Program-made: the position numbers and the translations under genes
Notes under the pieces: model-generated
What the model was told of the DNA's origin: nothing
Seen by the model: only the letters and a program-made list of their open reading frames with translations
Database searches by the model: none
In this document: positions 32,086 to 40,957 of the stretch, piece by piece
Layout of the letters: each line of letters starts with the position of its first letter
How positions within the stretch are numbered: the stretch's first letter is position 1
Source: Alcanivorax sp. 1008
GTDB lineage: Bacteria; Pseudomonadota; Gammaproteobacteria; Pseudomonadales; Alcanivoracaceae
Direction of reading: 5' to 3'
Length of the DNA: 64,000 bases
Assembly (NCBI RefSeq): GCF_020667895.1
Contig: NZ_JAFMPS010000008.1
Span: 62,001 to 126,000, forward strand

Positions 32086-32517
32086 TTAGCGGGTGCGGGC
32101 GCAGAGCTCATCAGCGGTAAAGAAGTAAGCGATTTCACGCTCGGCTGAAGCAGTCGAGTCGGAACCGTGTACCGCGTTTTCATCAATGGTGCTGGCGAAG
32201 TCTGCACGGATGGTACCGGCAGCCGCGTCCTTCGGGTTGGTAGCACCCATCAGGTCACGGTTCTTGGCCACTGCGCCTTCGCCTTCCAGCACCTGCACTA
32301 CAACCGGGCCAGAGGTCATAAAGGACACCAGATCCTTAAAGAACGGACGCTCCTTGTGCTCAGCGTAGAAACCGCCAGCCTTGTCTTCAGACAGGTGGAC
32401 CATCTTCATGGCCACAACCCGAAGGTCAGCCTTTTCGAAACGGCCAACAATCTCGCCGATGACATTTTTTGCCACAGCATCGGGCTTGATAATGGACAGG
32501 GTACGTTCTACAGCCAT
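32086..32517 (-). CDS. ndk: Nucleoside diphosphate kinase
   Basis: Ndk transfers phosphate between nucleoside triphosphates and diphosphates through phospho-His. The 143-residue protein equals the E. coli length and has active H117 in NAVHGSDS. The ATG at 32517 has AGAGG 6 bp upstream; an in-frame extension to 32586 is not part of the family. It is the first gene of the nine-gene leftward operon to der. Its promoter has a consensus -10 at 32602-32607. Confidence 0.97.
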   Translation of the reverse strand: MAVERTLSIIKPDAVAKNVIGEIVGRFEKADLRVVAMKMVHLSEDKAGGFYAEHKERPFFKDLVSFMTSGPVVVQVLEGEGAVAKNRDLMGATNPKDAAAGTIRADFASTIDENAVHGSDSTASAEREIAYFFTADELCARTR

Positions 32518-32601
32518 CTGATCCTCTCTTTCGACTCGAGTTTGGGATAAAGTTGCGCCCCGTGGCGGCTCCTTCACCGGCGCCATGCACGGGAGGGCGG
32601 C

Positions 32602-32607
32602 ATTATA
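32602..32607 (-). promoter_or_regulatory. ndk: ndk operon promoter -10
   Basis: The plus strand ATTATA gives TATAAT on the minus strand, 85 bp upstream of ndk, followed by the GC-rich GCCGCCCTCCCG. A -35 is not clear; a TATAAA further upstream (32624-32629) could be a second -10. The remaining gap to sufB (32608-32736) holds no gene. Confidence 0.5.
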
Positions 32608-32736
32608 CGCATGCAGTGCCTCTTTTTATACCACTGCAGCGGCTGTGACAGCGGTATTTTGTGAGCGTTCACTTACCTACTATCACCGGAGATAGCCGCT
32701 GGAGGCCACTAGCAGCAGGCCGAGTTCAACAGATCA

Positions 32737-32761
32737 ATAGTTGACTGTTTTAGTCAAGTAT
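32737..32761 (+). promoter_or_regulatory. IscR type 1 box at the suf promoter
   Basis: The 25-bp element begins ATAGTTGACT, has the spacer GTTTT and ends AGTCAAGTAT. It fits the known IscR type 1 consensus (ATASYYGACT, RWWWY, AGTCRRSTAT) at every position. A -35 TTGACT (32741-32746) lies inside it, and GACAAT at 32765-32770 sits 18 bp further as a likely -10. Type 1 sites are bound by [2Fe-2S]-IscR as a repressor. SUF should therefore be shut off when clusters are plentiful. The iscR gene lies about 21 kb away at 53651-54121. Confidence 0.88.
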
Positions 32762-32815
32762 TGAGACAATTCCGCAGCACCGGTGCGAACAGCCGCACGG
32801 GCGGGGAGATCCAAG

Positions 32816-34258
32816 ATGAGCACAGAAGCCGAAATCGACAAACTGGTACGCCGTGAATATGCCGCCGGCTTTACCACCTCCGTAGAGTCGGAAACCCTGC
32901 CCCCGGGGCTGGATGAGAGCGTGATCCGCCATATCTCATCACGCAAGGGCGAGCCGGAATGGCTGCTTCAGTGGCGCCTGGATGCGTACCAAAAGTGGTT
33001 GAAGATGACGCCACCGGAGTGGGCCCATATCCACCACCCGCCGATCGACTTCAATGAAGTGTCCTATTTCTCAGCCCCCAAGAGCATGGCGGATCGCCCG
33101 CAGAGCCTTGATGAAGTCGACCCGGAGCTGCTGCGCACCTACGAAAAGCTTGGCATCCCCCTGCATGAACAGGCCGCTCTGGCCGGGGTCGCCGTGGATG
33201 CAGTATTTGACTCGGTATCCATTGGCACTACTTTCCGTGGCAAACTCAAAGAAGCCGGCGTAATTTTTTGCTCTATCTCCGAAGCCGTGCATGAGTACCC
33301 GGAGCTAATCAAGGAATACCTGGGCTCGGTGGTCCCCCAGGGCGACAACTTCTACGCCGCACTGAACTCTGCAGTGTTCTCTGACGGCTCCTTTGTTTAC
33401 ATCCCCAAGGGGGTGAAATGCCCAATGGAGCTGTCCACCTATTTCCGCATTAATGAAGCCAAGACAGGCCAGTTCGAGCGCACTCTGATCGTTGCTGATG
33501 AAGGCAGTCAGGTCAGCTACCTGGAAGGCTGCACCGCCCCCATGCGCGATGAAAATCAGCTGCACGCAGCGGTCGTCGAGCTGGTGGCTCGCAAGGATGC
33601 GAAGATCAAGTACTCAACCGTCCAGAACTGGTATCCGGGCGATGAAGAGGGCCGCGGCGGCATTTATAACTTCGTTACCAAGCGTGGTGTGGCCCACGAA
33701 AACGCCCATATTTCCTGGACTCAGGTAGAGACCGGTTCGGCCATTACCTGGAAATACCCGAGTGTGGTTCTGCGTGGTGATAACTCCGTAGGCGAGTTTT
33801 ACTCAGTGGCCCTGACCCGCGGCCGCCAGCAGGCCGACACCGGCACCAAAATGATCCATATGGGCAAGAACACCAAAAGCACCATCATTTCCAAAGGCAT
33901 TTCCGCCGGCCGCAGTGAAAATACCTATCGCGGTCTGGTGCGAATCAGTCCACGGGCGGAAGGTGCTCGTAACTTCACCCAGTGCGACTCACTGTTGATC
34001 GGTGACCAGTGCGGCGCCCACACCTTCCCCTATATTGAAAGCCGCAACCCGTCGGCAACGCTGGAACACGAAGCCACTACCTCCAAGGTCAGCGACGACC
34101 AGCTGTTCCTGTGCCGACAACGCGGTATCGATACCGAAAAAGCGGTATCCATGATTGTTAATGGTTTTTGCAAGGAAGTGTTCCGGGAGCTGCCGATGGA
34201 GTTTGCCGTGGAAGCCGGCAAACTTCTCGAGGTCAGCCTCGAAGGCTCGGTCGGTTAA
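32816..34258 (+). CDS. sufB: Fe-S cluster scaffold protein SufB
   Basis: SufB is the scaffold of the SufBC2D complex on which clusters are built. The 480-residue protein has the conserved core with [21 protein letters not shown], the Cys-containing [20 protein letters not shown] and the C-terminal [19 protein letters not shown]. It is slightly shorter than E. coli SufB (495). GGGGAG lies upstream of the ATG at 32816; an in-frame start at 32783 lies in the leader. It is the first gene of sufBCDSATE. No regulator gene heads the operon. Confidence 0.97.
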   Translation: MSTEAEIDKLVRREYAAGFTTSVESETLPPGLDESVIRHISSRKGEPEWLLQWRLDAYQKWLKMTPPEWAHIHHPPIDFNEVSYFSAPKSMADRPQSLDEVDPELLRTYEKLGIPLHEQAALAGVAVDAVFDSVSIGTTFRGKLKEAGVIFCSISEAVHEYPELIKEYLGSVVPQGDNFYAALNSAVFSDGSFVYIPKGVKCPMELSTYFRINEAKTGQFERTLIVADEGSQVSYLEGCTAPMRDENQLHAAVVELVARKDAKIKYSTVQNWYPGDEEGRGGIYNFVTKRGVAHENAHISWTQVETGSAITWKYPSVVLRGDNSVGEFYSVALTRGRQQADTGTKMIHMGKNTKSTIISKGISAGRSENTYRGLVRISPRAEGARNFTQCDSLLIGDQCGAHTFPYIESRNPSATLEHEATTSKVSDDQLFLCRQRGIDTEKAVSMIVNGFCKEVFRELPMEFAVEAGKLLEVSLEGSVG

Positions 34259-34301
34259 CTCCGCAACACTGATTGATTTATTACGTATTCAGGACACGCA
34301 C

Positions 34302-35057
34302 ATGCTCGAAGTTCGCGATCTGCACGCTGCCGTCGAAGGCAAGGAAATCCTCAAAGGCCTTACGCTGACGGTTAAGCCGGGCGAAGTACACGCCATCATG
34401 GGGCCAAACGGCTCCGGCAAAAGCACCCTGTCTAATGTGCTGGCCGGCCGTGATGGCTATGAGATCACCAGCGGCGAAGTGCTGTTCGAAGGCCAGCCCC
34501 TCGCCGACATGGAAACCGAGGAGCGCGCCCGGGCCGGTATTTTTCTGGCGTTTCAATACCCGGTGGAAATCCCCGGGGTGTCAAATATGGAATTTCTTAA
34601 AGCCTCACTGGAGGCTGTGCGCGCCGCGCAGGGCAAGGAACCACTGGATGCGGTTACCTTGCTGCGTCGTGCCCGCGAAGCATGCCAACACGTTAATCTG
34701 GATCAGCAGTTCCTCAAGCGCGGGGTTAACGAAGGCTTCTCCGGCGGCGAAAAAAAGCGCAACGAAATTATGCAGATGATGCTGCTGGAGCCGAAGCTGG
34801 CGCTGCTGGATGAAACCGACTCCGGTCTGGATATTGACGCACTGCAAGTGGTCGCCAAAGGGGTAAATGCATTGCGTAGCCCGGAACGCTCCATCGTTCT
34901 GGTCACCCACTACCAGCGCCTGCTTGATTATATCGTTCCGGACTTCGTCCATGTTCTGGCGGACGGACGCATCATTAAATCCGGGGGCAAGGAACTGGCT
35001 CTGGAACTGGAACAGAAAGGTTACGGCTGGCTGACCGGAGAGGAAGAATCCGCATGA
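34302..35057 (+). CDS. sufC: Fe-S assembly ATPase SufC
   Basis: SufC is the ABC-type ATPase that drives the SufBCD scaffold. The 251-residue protein has Walker A GPNGSGKST, the SufC-type signature GFSGGEKKRNEI and Walker B LALLDETDSGLD. The ATG at 34302 (MLEVRDLHAAVEGKEIL) matches the family; an open frame upstream inside sufB is a shadow. It overlaps sufD by 4 bp (ATGA). Confidence 0.97.
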   Translation: MLEVRDLHAAVEGKEILKGLTLTVKPGEVHAIMGPNGSGKSTLSNVLAGRDGYEITSGEVLFEGQPLADMETEERARAGIFLAFQYPVEIPGVSNMEFLKASLEAVRAAQGKEPLDAVTLLRRAREACQHVNLDQQFLKRGVNEGFSGGEKKRNEIMQMMLLEPKLALLDETDSGLDIDALQVVAKGVNALRSPERSIVLVTHYQRLLDYIVPDFVHVLADGRIIKSGGKELALELEQKGYGWLTGEEESA

Positions 35058-36283
35058 CTCCGGCCGAACAGCTAAAACAGAACTCTGTAACGCTAGCCAG
35101 CAATGCGCAGCACCAGGACGGACTGGCAGCGCACCGTGGCGAAGCGCTGGACAAGCTCAGACTCCTGCCTTTCCCGGAGAAAAAACAGGAGGCATGGAAG
35201 TACACCGGGCTGAACGCCCTGACCGCAGGGCAGCTTGAGCGTGTCGCTCCCGCCCTGAGTGCAGATGCAGACATTGCATCCTCTATTCCTTCACTTGGCG
35301 ACTGCTTGATTGTGGTCGGCAATGGCGTATTGACTGGACAATTACCGGCACCCAACGGACTATCCATTACTCCCCTGTCAGCAGACAGCATCAATGATGC
35401 ATCACCTGATACCTTTTTTGGGTGGCTTAATACGGCAAGCCTCAGCCACGGTCTGCTCCTTAAAACCGAGCCTAACGTCAAGGTAGCCGGCATCGTTCAT
35501 CTGGTATTTTTCAATCAGGCACAGACGCCATGTCACGCTACCAACCGGCTACAGATTGAACTGGCCGAAGGCAGTGAGCTAACCGTTATTGAGCACTACA
35601 TCGGCAGCGGTCCGATTCTGACCAATGCTCTGACTCACATTCAGGCGGGGGCCAATAGCCGCCTTACCCACTACCGTCTGCAAAGTGAAAGCGCTGATAG
35701 TCTGCATATCGGCAACCTGCAAATTGACCAGCAACGGGACAGTCGGGTGGACTCCAGCCAGCTGATGCGCGGCAATGTATTGCGCCGCAACGACGTTCAT
35801 GTACGGATGCTGGAGAGTGGCGCCGATCTAGCCATGCGTGGAGTATTTATTGCCCGCGACAAAAGCCATATCGACAACCATATCAACGTCGAACACGTCG
35901 CCCCGCACTGCCATTCCGATCAGGTTTACAAGGGCATAGCGGGAGAAAATGGCCGCGCCGTATTTAACGGACGCATTCATATTCACCAGTATGCCAAGGG
36001 TAGTGATGCAGGCTTGTCGAATAACAATATGCTGCTGTCTAACGAAGCAGAGATCGACAGCAAACCGGAATTGGAAATCTATAACGACGATGTGAAGTGT
36101 GCCCATGGCACCACCATCGGCCAGATGGATGCGGGACAATTGTTCTATCTGCGCTCCCGTGGCATTGATGCAGCCAGCGCCAAGCGCATGCTCGGCACTG
36201 GCTTTGTCAATGAAACCCTGCACGCCATGCAGGACGAGGCGGTGCGCGAATGGGCCACCCAATGGCTCGGTGAGGCGCTTTAA
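35054..36283 (+). CDS. sufD: Fe-S assembly protein SufD
   Basis: SufD is a SufB paralogue that completes the SufBC2D complex and aids iron acquisition. The 409-residue protein has the SufB/D beta-helix core and the C-terminal KCAHGTTIGQMD-type motif (here DVKCAHGTTIGQ) with RSRGIDAASAKRMLGTGF. The N-terminal part (QEAWKYTGLNAL) is typical. It overlaps sufC by 4 bp and sufS by 1 bp (TAATG). Confidence 0.96.
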   Translation: MTPAEQLKQNSVTLASNAQHQDGLAAHRGEALDKLRLLPFPEKKQEAWKYTGLNALTAGQLERVAPALSADADIASSIPSLGDCLIVVGNGVLTGQLPAPNGLSITPLSADSINDASPDTFFGWLNTASLSHGLLLKTEPNVKVAGIVHLVFFNQAQTPCHATNRLQIELAEGSELTVIEHYIGSGPILTNALTHIQAGANSRLTHYRLQSESADSLHIGNLQIDQQRDSRVDSSQLMRGNVLRRNDVHVRMLESGADLAMRGVFIARDKSHIDNHINVEHVAPHCHSDQVYKGIAGENGRAVFNGRIHIHQYAKGSDAGLSNNNMLLSNEAEIDSKPELEIYNDDVKCAHGTTIGQMDAGQLFYLRSRGIDAASAKRMLGTGFVNETLHAMQDEAVREWATQWLGEAL

Positions 36284-37494
36284 TGAGCTTTGATATTGCC
36301 GCCCTGCGTGCTCAGTTTCCGATCCTGTCGCAGACAGTGCGGGGCAAGGCACTGGCATATCTTGATAACGGCGCAACCACGCAGAAGCCGGAAGCGGTAA
36401 TGCATGCTGTGGATGCCTACTACCGCGAGTGCAACAGCAATGTCCATCGTGGCGCCCACTACCTGAGCGATGAAGCCACTACCCGGTTCGAGAATGCTCG
36501 CCAGAGCGTGGCCGACTTTGTTAACGCCAGTCGCGAGGAAATCATCTGGACTCGCGGTACCACGGAAAGCATTAATTTGGTGGCCAGCTGCCACGGCGCC
36601 AGCCTGAAGGCCGGCGATGAAGTGATCATTTCCACACTGGAGCATCACTCCAATATCGTTCCCTGGCAGATGGCTTGCGAACGAAGCGGCGCTACCTTGA
36701 AAGTCATCCCGATGCAGCCAGATGGCAGTCTGGATCTTGCCGCATACCGGGCACTGCTTAACGAGCGCACCCGCATTGTCGCCGTGACGCACGTTTCCAA
36801 TGCTCTTGGCACGGTGAATCCGGTAGCCGATATGATTCGTGACGCAAAAGCGGTCGGTGCGGCCACCTTGCTGGATGGTGCTCAGGCCGTGTCACACTTC
36901 AACATCGATGTGCGCGCTTTGGATTGTGATTTCTACGCATTCTCTGGCCACAAGCTATTCGGCCCCACAGGCATCGGTGTGCTATATGGCCGCAAGGAGC
37001 TGCTTGAAGCCATGCCACCGTGGTTAGGCGGCGGGGAGATGATTGAAACCGTCAGCTTTGAGCGCAGCACCTGGAACCGCTTGCCATACAAGTTCGAAGC
37101 CGGCACCCCGAACATAGCCGGAGCTATCGGCCTGGGCGCGGCCATCGATTGGCTGCGAGGACAGGATCGTAGCGCACTGGCCGCCCATGAAGCGGAGCTG
37201 CTGCACGACGCCACTGCCCGCGCCGAAGCGTTCGAAGGTATGCGCCTGATAGGAACCGCCCCCGGAAAAGTGGCCGTCTTATCGTTCCTGCTTGATGGTG
37301 CACACCCCCATGATGTGGGCCAGCTGCTCGACCAGCAGGGCGTCGCCGTACGCACCGGTCATCACTGCACCATGCCGTTGATGGACTGCCTTGGCATTCC
37401 GGGCACGGTGCGCGCATCATTCTCAATCTATAATGACAGCACCGATATCGAGCGCCTGTTCAATGCGCTGGAAAAGGTAAAGAGTTTTCTCTAG
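36283..37494 (+). CDS. sufS: Cysteine desulfurase SufS
   Basis: SufS is a group II PLP-dependent cysteine desulfurase that passes persulfide sulfur to SufE. The 403-residue protein has the PLP lysine in SGHKLFGPTG (about residue 226) and the catalytic Cys362 in RTGHHCTMPLMD. Length and motifs match E. coli SufS (406, Cys364). A second desulfurase, group I IscS-like, is encoded at 52506-53654. Confidence 0.97.
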   Translation: MSFDIAALRAQFPILSQTVRGKALAYLDNGATTQKPEAVMHAVDAYYRECNSNVHRGAHYLSDEATTRFENARQSVADFVNASREEIIWTRGTTESINLVASCHGASLKAGDEVIISTLEHHSNIVPWQMACERSGATLKVIPMQPDGSLDLAAYRALLNERTRIVAVTHVSNALGTVNPVADMIRDAKAVGAATLLDGAQAVSHFNIDVRALDCDFYAFSGHKLFGPTGIGVLYGRKELLEAMPPWLGGGEMIETVSFERSTWNRLPYKFEAGTPNIAGAIGLGAAIDWLRGQDRSALAAHEAELLHDATARAEAFEGMRLIGTAPGKVAVLSFLLDGAHPHDVGQLLDQQGVAVRTGHHCTMPLMDCLGIPGTVRASFSIYNDSTDIERLFNALEKVKSFL

Positions 37495-37506
37495 GAGGCG
37501 TCCATC

Positions 37507-37866
37507 ATGAGCGTACAGACCTACGTGCCCGGCGGCGTCAGCGTCCGCATGACGCCGACCGCTGAACAGCAGGCCCGCAAGGAAATCCGTCGCGAGAGCG
37601 CGCGTGGCCTGCGGCTGGCAGTAAAGCCCTCTGGCTGCTCCGGCTATATGTATGTGCTCGACTATGTCCGCGACAATAATCCGCAGGATAAATCCATTGC
37701 TATTGCCGATGACGTCACCCTGTTTATCGACAACGGCAGCGTCAGCATCGTCAACGGCACGGAAATCGACTACGTCACCGAGGGCGTCAACAGCTTCTTC
37801 AAATTTCGCAACCCGAACGCCACCGGCGAATGTGGCTGTGGCGAGAGTTTCACGGTTAACGCATGA
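37507..37866 (+). CDS. sufA: A-type Fe-S carrier SufA
   Basis: SufA carries clusters from the scaffold to target proteins. The 119-residue protein has the three ligand cysteines C44 (PSGCSGY), C109 and C111 (CGCGESF). GGAGG precedes the ATG at 37507. In E. coli sufA heads the operon; here it follows sufS. It overlaps sufT by 4 bp. Confidence 0.93.
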   Translation: MSVQTYVPGGVSVRMTPTAEQQARKEIRRESARGLRLAVKPSGCSGYMYVLDYVRDNNPQDKSIAIADDVTLFIDNGSVSIVNGTEIDYVTEGVNSFFKFRNPNATGECGCGESFTVNA

Positions 37867-38405
37867 GCGAGCAACGGACTGTTGTGACTTTTCGTGATGT
37901 GTCAGCCCGGCTGGTGCCCGCCGGCGCCCCCATCACCATAAAGAAAAATACCTTCGTTAATATCAAGCAGGCCCTCGGCGGAACCTGGACGGTGACGGTA
38001 AACGGCAACATGGCCCGCATCGATGGCACCGACGGCGATGCCATTGGCATGCAGCCGCTGGAGCTCAACTTCGATCCGCCTGAAGCTGACGGCAGTGTGC
38101 GCCGCGACGATATCGACAAGGTCATGCGCACCATCTTTGATCCGGAAATACCCGTCAATATTGTGGATCTGGGCCTGGTGTATGGCTGCGACGTGATACG
38201 CCGCGACAATCAGAATGTGGTGCAAGTACGCATGACTCTGACCGCCCCTACCTGTGGCATGGGCCCGGTGCTAATCAGCGATGTTGAGTATCGACTTGGC
38301 CTGATTCCCAATGTGGACAAGGTCGAGGTTGAGCTGGTTTTTGAGCCGCCATGGAGCCGGGATATGATGACCGAAGAAGCACAACTCGAACTCGGATTGT
38401 TCTAA
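37863..38405 (+). CDS. sufT: Putative Fe-S maturation protein SufT
   Basis: The 180-residue protein has a SufT-type N-terminal domain (about 1-70) and a C-terminal MIP18/DUF59 domain (about 75-180; DPEIPVNIVDLGLVYG and APTCGMGP). SufT proteins help mature Fe-S enzymes under high cluster demand in bacteria such as Staphylococcus. E. coli lacks it in its suf operon. It overlaps sufA by 4 bp and sufE by 1 bp. Confidence 0.9.
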   Translation: MSEQRTVVTFRDVSARLVPAGAPITIKKNTFVNIKQALGGTWTVTVNGNMARIDGTDGDAIGMQPLELNFDPPEADGSVRRDDIDKVMRTIFDPEIPVNIVDLGLVYGCDVIRRDNQNVVQVRMTLTAPTCGMGPVLISDVEYRLGLIPNVDKVEVELVFEPPWSRDMMTEEAQLELGLF

Positions 38406-38851
38406 TGGAATCTTTTTACAGCGAATCTCCCTTTGGCACTTCGATTACTGCCGAGGAAGTACTCGACAGCATTGGCTTTCTGGATGACTGGGAGGAGCGC
38501 TACCGTTATATCATTGATCTGGGCAAGTCACTTCCGGCACTGCCAGATGAGTTGAAAACTGAAGAGCGTTTCGTTCGTGGATGTCAGAGTCAGGTATGGC
38601 TTACACAGCAGTTTGATCAAGCAGAAAACAGGATTTATCTAGCCGTAGACAGTGATGCTCTGATCGTTCGCGGCCTGGCTGCCATTGTACTGGCCGCACT
38701 GAACCGGAAATCCCCCCAGGAAATCCTCGACTACGATATGGAAGCCTATTTCAGCAAGCTTGACCTGCTCAAGCATCTGAGCCCAACGCGAGGCAACGGT
38801 GTTCAAGCAATGGTGGCTCGGGTTCGGGACGAAGCGCAACGTCTCGTCTGA
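38405..38851 (+). CDS. sufE: Sulfur acceptor protein SufE
   Basis: SufE takes persulfide sulfur from SufS and passes it to SufB. The 148-residue protein has the active Cys60 in ERFVRGCQSQVW. I chose the ATG at 38405, which overlaps the sufT stop as TAATG and is followed directly by the family sequence; an earlier in-frame start at 38351 lies within sufT. It is the last gene of the operon, and no terminator hairpin was found after it. Confidence 0.94.
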   Translation: MESFYSESPFGTSITAEEVLDSIGFLDDWEERYRYIIDLGKSLPALPDELKTEERFVRGCQSQVWLTQQFDQAENRIYLAVDSDALIVRGLAAIVLAALNRKSPQEILDYDMEAYFSKLDLLKHLSPTRGNGVQAMVARVRDEAQRLV

Positions 38852-38865
38852 TTTTCTGCAGCAGA

Positions 38866-38886
38866 ATTCACCCATTATTCACCCAT
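38866..38886. repeat. Direct repeat upstream of livH
   Basis: ATTCACCCAT occurs twice, at 38866-38875 and 38877-38886, giving an 11-bp period, about one helical turn. It lies about 92-112 bp upstream of livH in a 126-bp gap that holds no gene. It may be a binding site for a regulator of the liv operon. Confidence 0.45.
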
Positions 38887-38977
38887 AAACAATTCGTCAA
38901 ACTTTACGCACTAGCTCCTGCGCATCTCATCCGCTACTCTTCAAGAGGTTCGATGTAGCCCTCGGGAGAAGGGATTA

Positions 38978-39856
38978 ATGGATATCCTTCAGCTGCTGGT
39001 CAGCGGGATTGCCAACGGTTGTATCTATGGCCTGCTGGCGCTGGGTTTTGTGCTCATTTACAAGGCCTCCGAAGCGGTCAATTTCGCCCAGGGCGACATG
39101 CTCATGCTGGGTGCTTTTCTCGGCATTGCTTTCATCAATACCGGCAATGCGGATTTGCCCTTCCTGATTGGCCTGACACTATCCGCGCTCGTTATGGGGA
39201 TATTCGGCTACCTGCTTGATCGTTTTGTGCTACGCGGCATCTTCGGTCAACCGCAGTTCGCCATGGTGATTCTTACCATCGCCCTCGGCTTCCTGATCCG
39301 CTTTGCCGCTGGTGCCATCTGGGGACACGATCCGGTGTCACTGCAAACCCCATTCGCTGGTAGAACTCTGGAGCTTGGCAGCCTGATCGTGCCGGTGGTC
39401 GATGCCGTCATCATCCTCGCCACAGTGGCACTAACCACTACCCTGTATTTCTTTTTTGCTCACACACGCCTTGGTGTCGCCATGCAGGCCAGCAGCCAGA
39501 ATCAGATGGCCGCCTACTACATGGGCATTCCGGTGAAGCGGGTCAACTCGATTGTCTGGGCCCTGTCCGGCGTGGTTGCAGCTATCGCCGGGGTGCTGTT
39601 TGCCGCCAAGGGCGCGGTGGAGCCATCGGTAGGGCTGCTGTTCGGCATCAAGGCCTTTGCCGCTGCGGTTATTGGTGGCCTTGGCTCATTGCCCGGCGCC
39701 CTCGCCGGCGGACTGCTGGTGGGCATTGTCGAGCCATTTGCGGCTCGTTACCTGCCCGCCGGTTCCAGCCAGATCGCCCCATACGTACTGATGCTGCTGG
39801 TGCTGATCCTGCGCCCCGGCGGCCTGTTTGCCCAGATCAGTCAGAAGAAGGTGTAA
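38978..39856 (+). CDS. livH: Branched-chain-type ABC transporter permease LivH
   Basis: The 292-residue inner-membrane permease has about eight helices and the LivH family pattern (LVSGIANGCIYGLLALGFVLIYKASEAVNFAQGD at the N-terminus in part, AAVIGGLGSLPGA near the C-terminus). Together with LivM it forms the channel of a hydrophobic-amino-acid-type uptake system. GGGAGAAGGG precedes the ATG. livM follows after 3 bp. The linked acyl-CoA synthetase suggests the substrate may be a carboxylic acid and not an amino acid. Confidence 0.92.
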   Translation: MDILQLLVSGIANGCIYGLLALGFVLIYKASEAVNFAQGDMLMLGAFLGIAFINTGNADLPFLIGLTLSALVMGIFGYLLDRFVLRGIFGQPQFAMVILTIALGFLIRFAAGAIWGHDPVSLQTPFAGRTLELGSLIVPVVDAVIILATVALTTTLYFFFAHTRLGVAMQASSQNQMAAYYMGIPVKRVNSIVWALSGVVAAIAGVLFAAKGAVEPSVGLLFGIKAFAAAVIGGLGSLPGALAGGLLVGIVEPFAARYLPAGSSQIAPYVLMLLVLILRPGGLFAQISQKKV

Positions 39857-39859
39857 CTG

Positions 39860-40957
39860 ATGCGAGTCCGGTTCAAAAGCAGTTACGACGACGATATCAA
39901 CCTGTTCGAGGATCGCTGGCATCTGCTCCAGTTCGGTCTGCTGCTGGCGGCGGCGGTTGTTGCGCCCTGGTTGCTGGGCAGCTACTACCTCGGCGAACTG
40001 ACCTCGGTACTGATTTGGGCGCTGGCCGGACTCGGCCTGATGCTGATTACCGGCCACACCGGTCAGGTCAGTCTCGGTCATGCGGCATTTATGGCCATTG
40101 GCGCCTTTACCAATCTGGCGCTAATGCTGCGGGGCTGGAATTTTTTTCCGGCACTGATTGCCAGCGCGCTGGTATCGGGCGTTATCGGCGCCATTATTGC
40201 CCGGCCAATCCTGCGTATGAGCGGCATTTACCTGGCCATTGCCACGCTGGCGCTCAGCATCATCATTGAGGATGTGGCGATCATGGCGGCGCCGATTACC
40301 GGCGGTGTATCCGGCCTGTTTGCTCCGACCATCGAACTGTTTGGCGTGCAGGCAGACCGCTACGGCGACCCGGCCATGTTCTATTACCTGTGTCTGGCGC
40401 TGCTGGTATTGGTGACGCTGGCTTACCTCAACCTGTTGCGCTCGCCCACCGGCCGCTCGTTTCTTGCCGTGCGCGACAGCGAAGTATCCGCTCGTGCACT
40501 GGGCGTCAACGTGGCGCGCGCCAAAACCCTTGCGTTTAGTCTTTCCTGTGCCATTACCGGCCTGGCCGGCGCCATGTATGCGCATCTGGTTCAGGCAGTG
40601 AACTATGAAAGCTTTCTTGTGCTGATCTCGATCACGCTGTTACTGCAGGTAGTGATTGGTGGGCTCGGTTCAATACACGGCGCTTTCTTTGGCGCCATCG
40701 TTGTGGTCATGCTGCCGCAATTAATTGCCATCACCCGTGACCTGCTGAACAACAGTTTCGGTATCAGTATGGCCTCCTATCCGGGCATGGATACCGCCGT
40801 GTTTGCCCTGATCATTCTGCTAATGGTGATCTACGAACCCCGAGGCATTTACGGCATCTGGATAAAGGTACGTACCTGGCTCGAACTGTTCCCGCTGTAT
40901 CGCAAGGGCATGTTCCGCCGCTCGCGTACCTACCTGAAAACGGAGCGCATGCGATGA
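39860..40957 (+). CDS. livM: Branched-chain-type ABC transporter permease LivM
   Basis: The 365-residue permease has about ten membrane helices and the LivM pattern (TGHTGQVSLGHAAFMAIGAF, GGLGSIHGAFFGA). A hydrophilic N-terminal tail and a charged C-terminal tail (KGMFRRSRTYLKTERMR) flank the membrane part. It overlaps livG by 4 bp. Confidence 0.92.
   Translation: MRVRFKSSYDDDINLFEDRWHLLQFGLLLAAAVVAPWLLGSYYLGELTSVLIWALAGLGLMLITGHTGQVSLGHAAFMAIGAFTNLALMLRGWNFFPALIASALVSGVIGAIIARPILRMSGIYLAIATLALSIIIEDVAIMAAPITGGVSGLFAPTIELFGVQADRYGDPAMFYYLCLALLVLVTLAYLNLLRSPTGRSFLAVRDSEVSARALGVNVARAKTLAFSLSCAITGLAGAMYAHLVQAVNYESFLVLISITLLLQVVIGGLGSIHGAFFGAIVVVMLPQLIAITRDLLNNSFGISMASYPGMDTAVFALIILLMVIYEPRGIYGIWIKVRTWLELFPLYRKGMFRRSRTYLKTERMR

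Noticed and set aside
38866-38886. CRISPR-like repeat
   Set aside because: There are only two 10-base copies one base apart, with no spacers and no cas genes.
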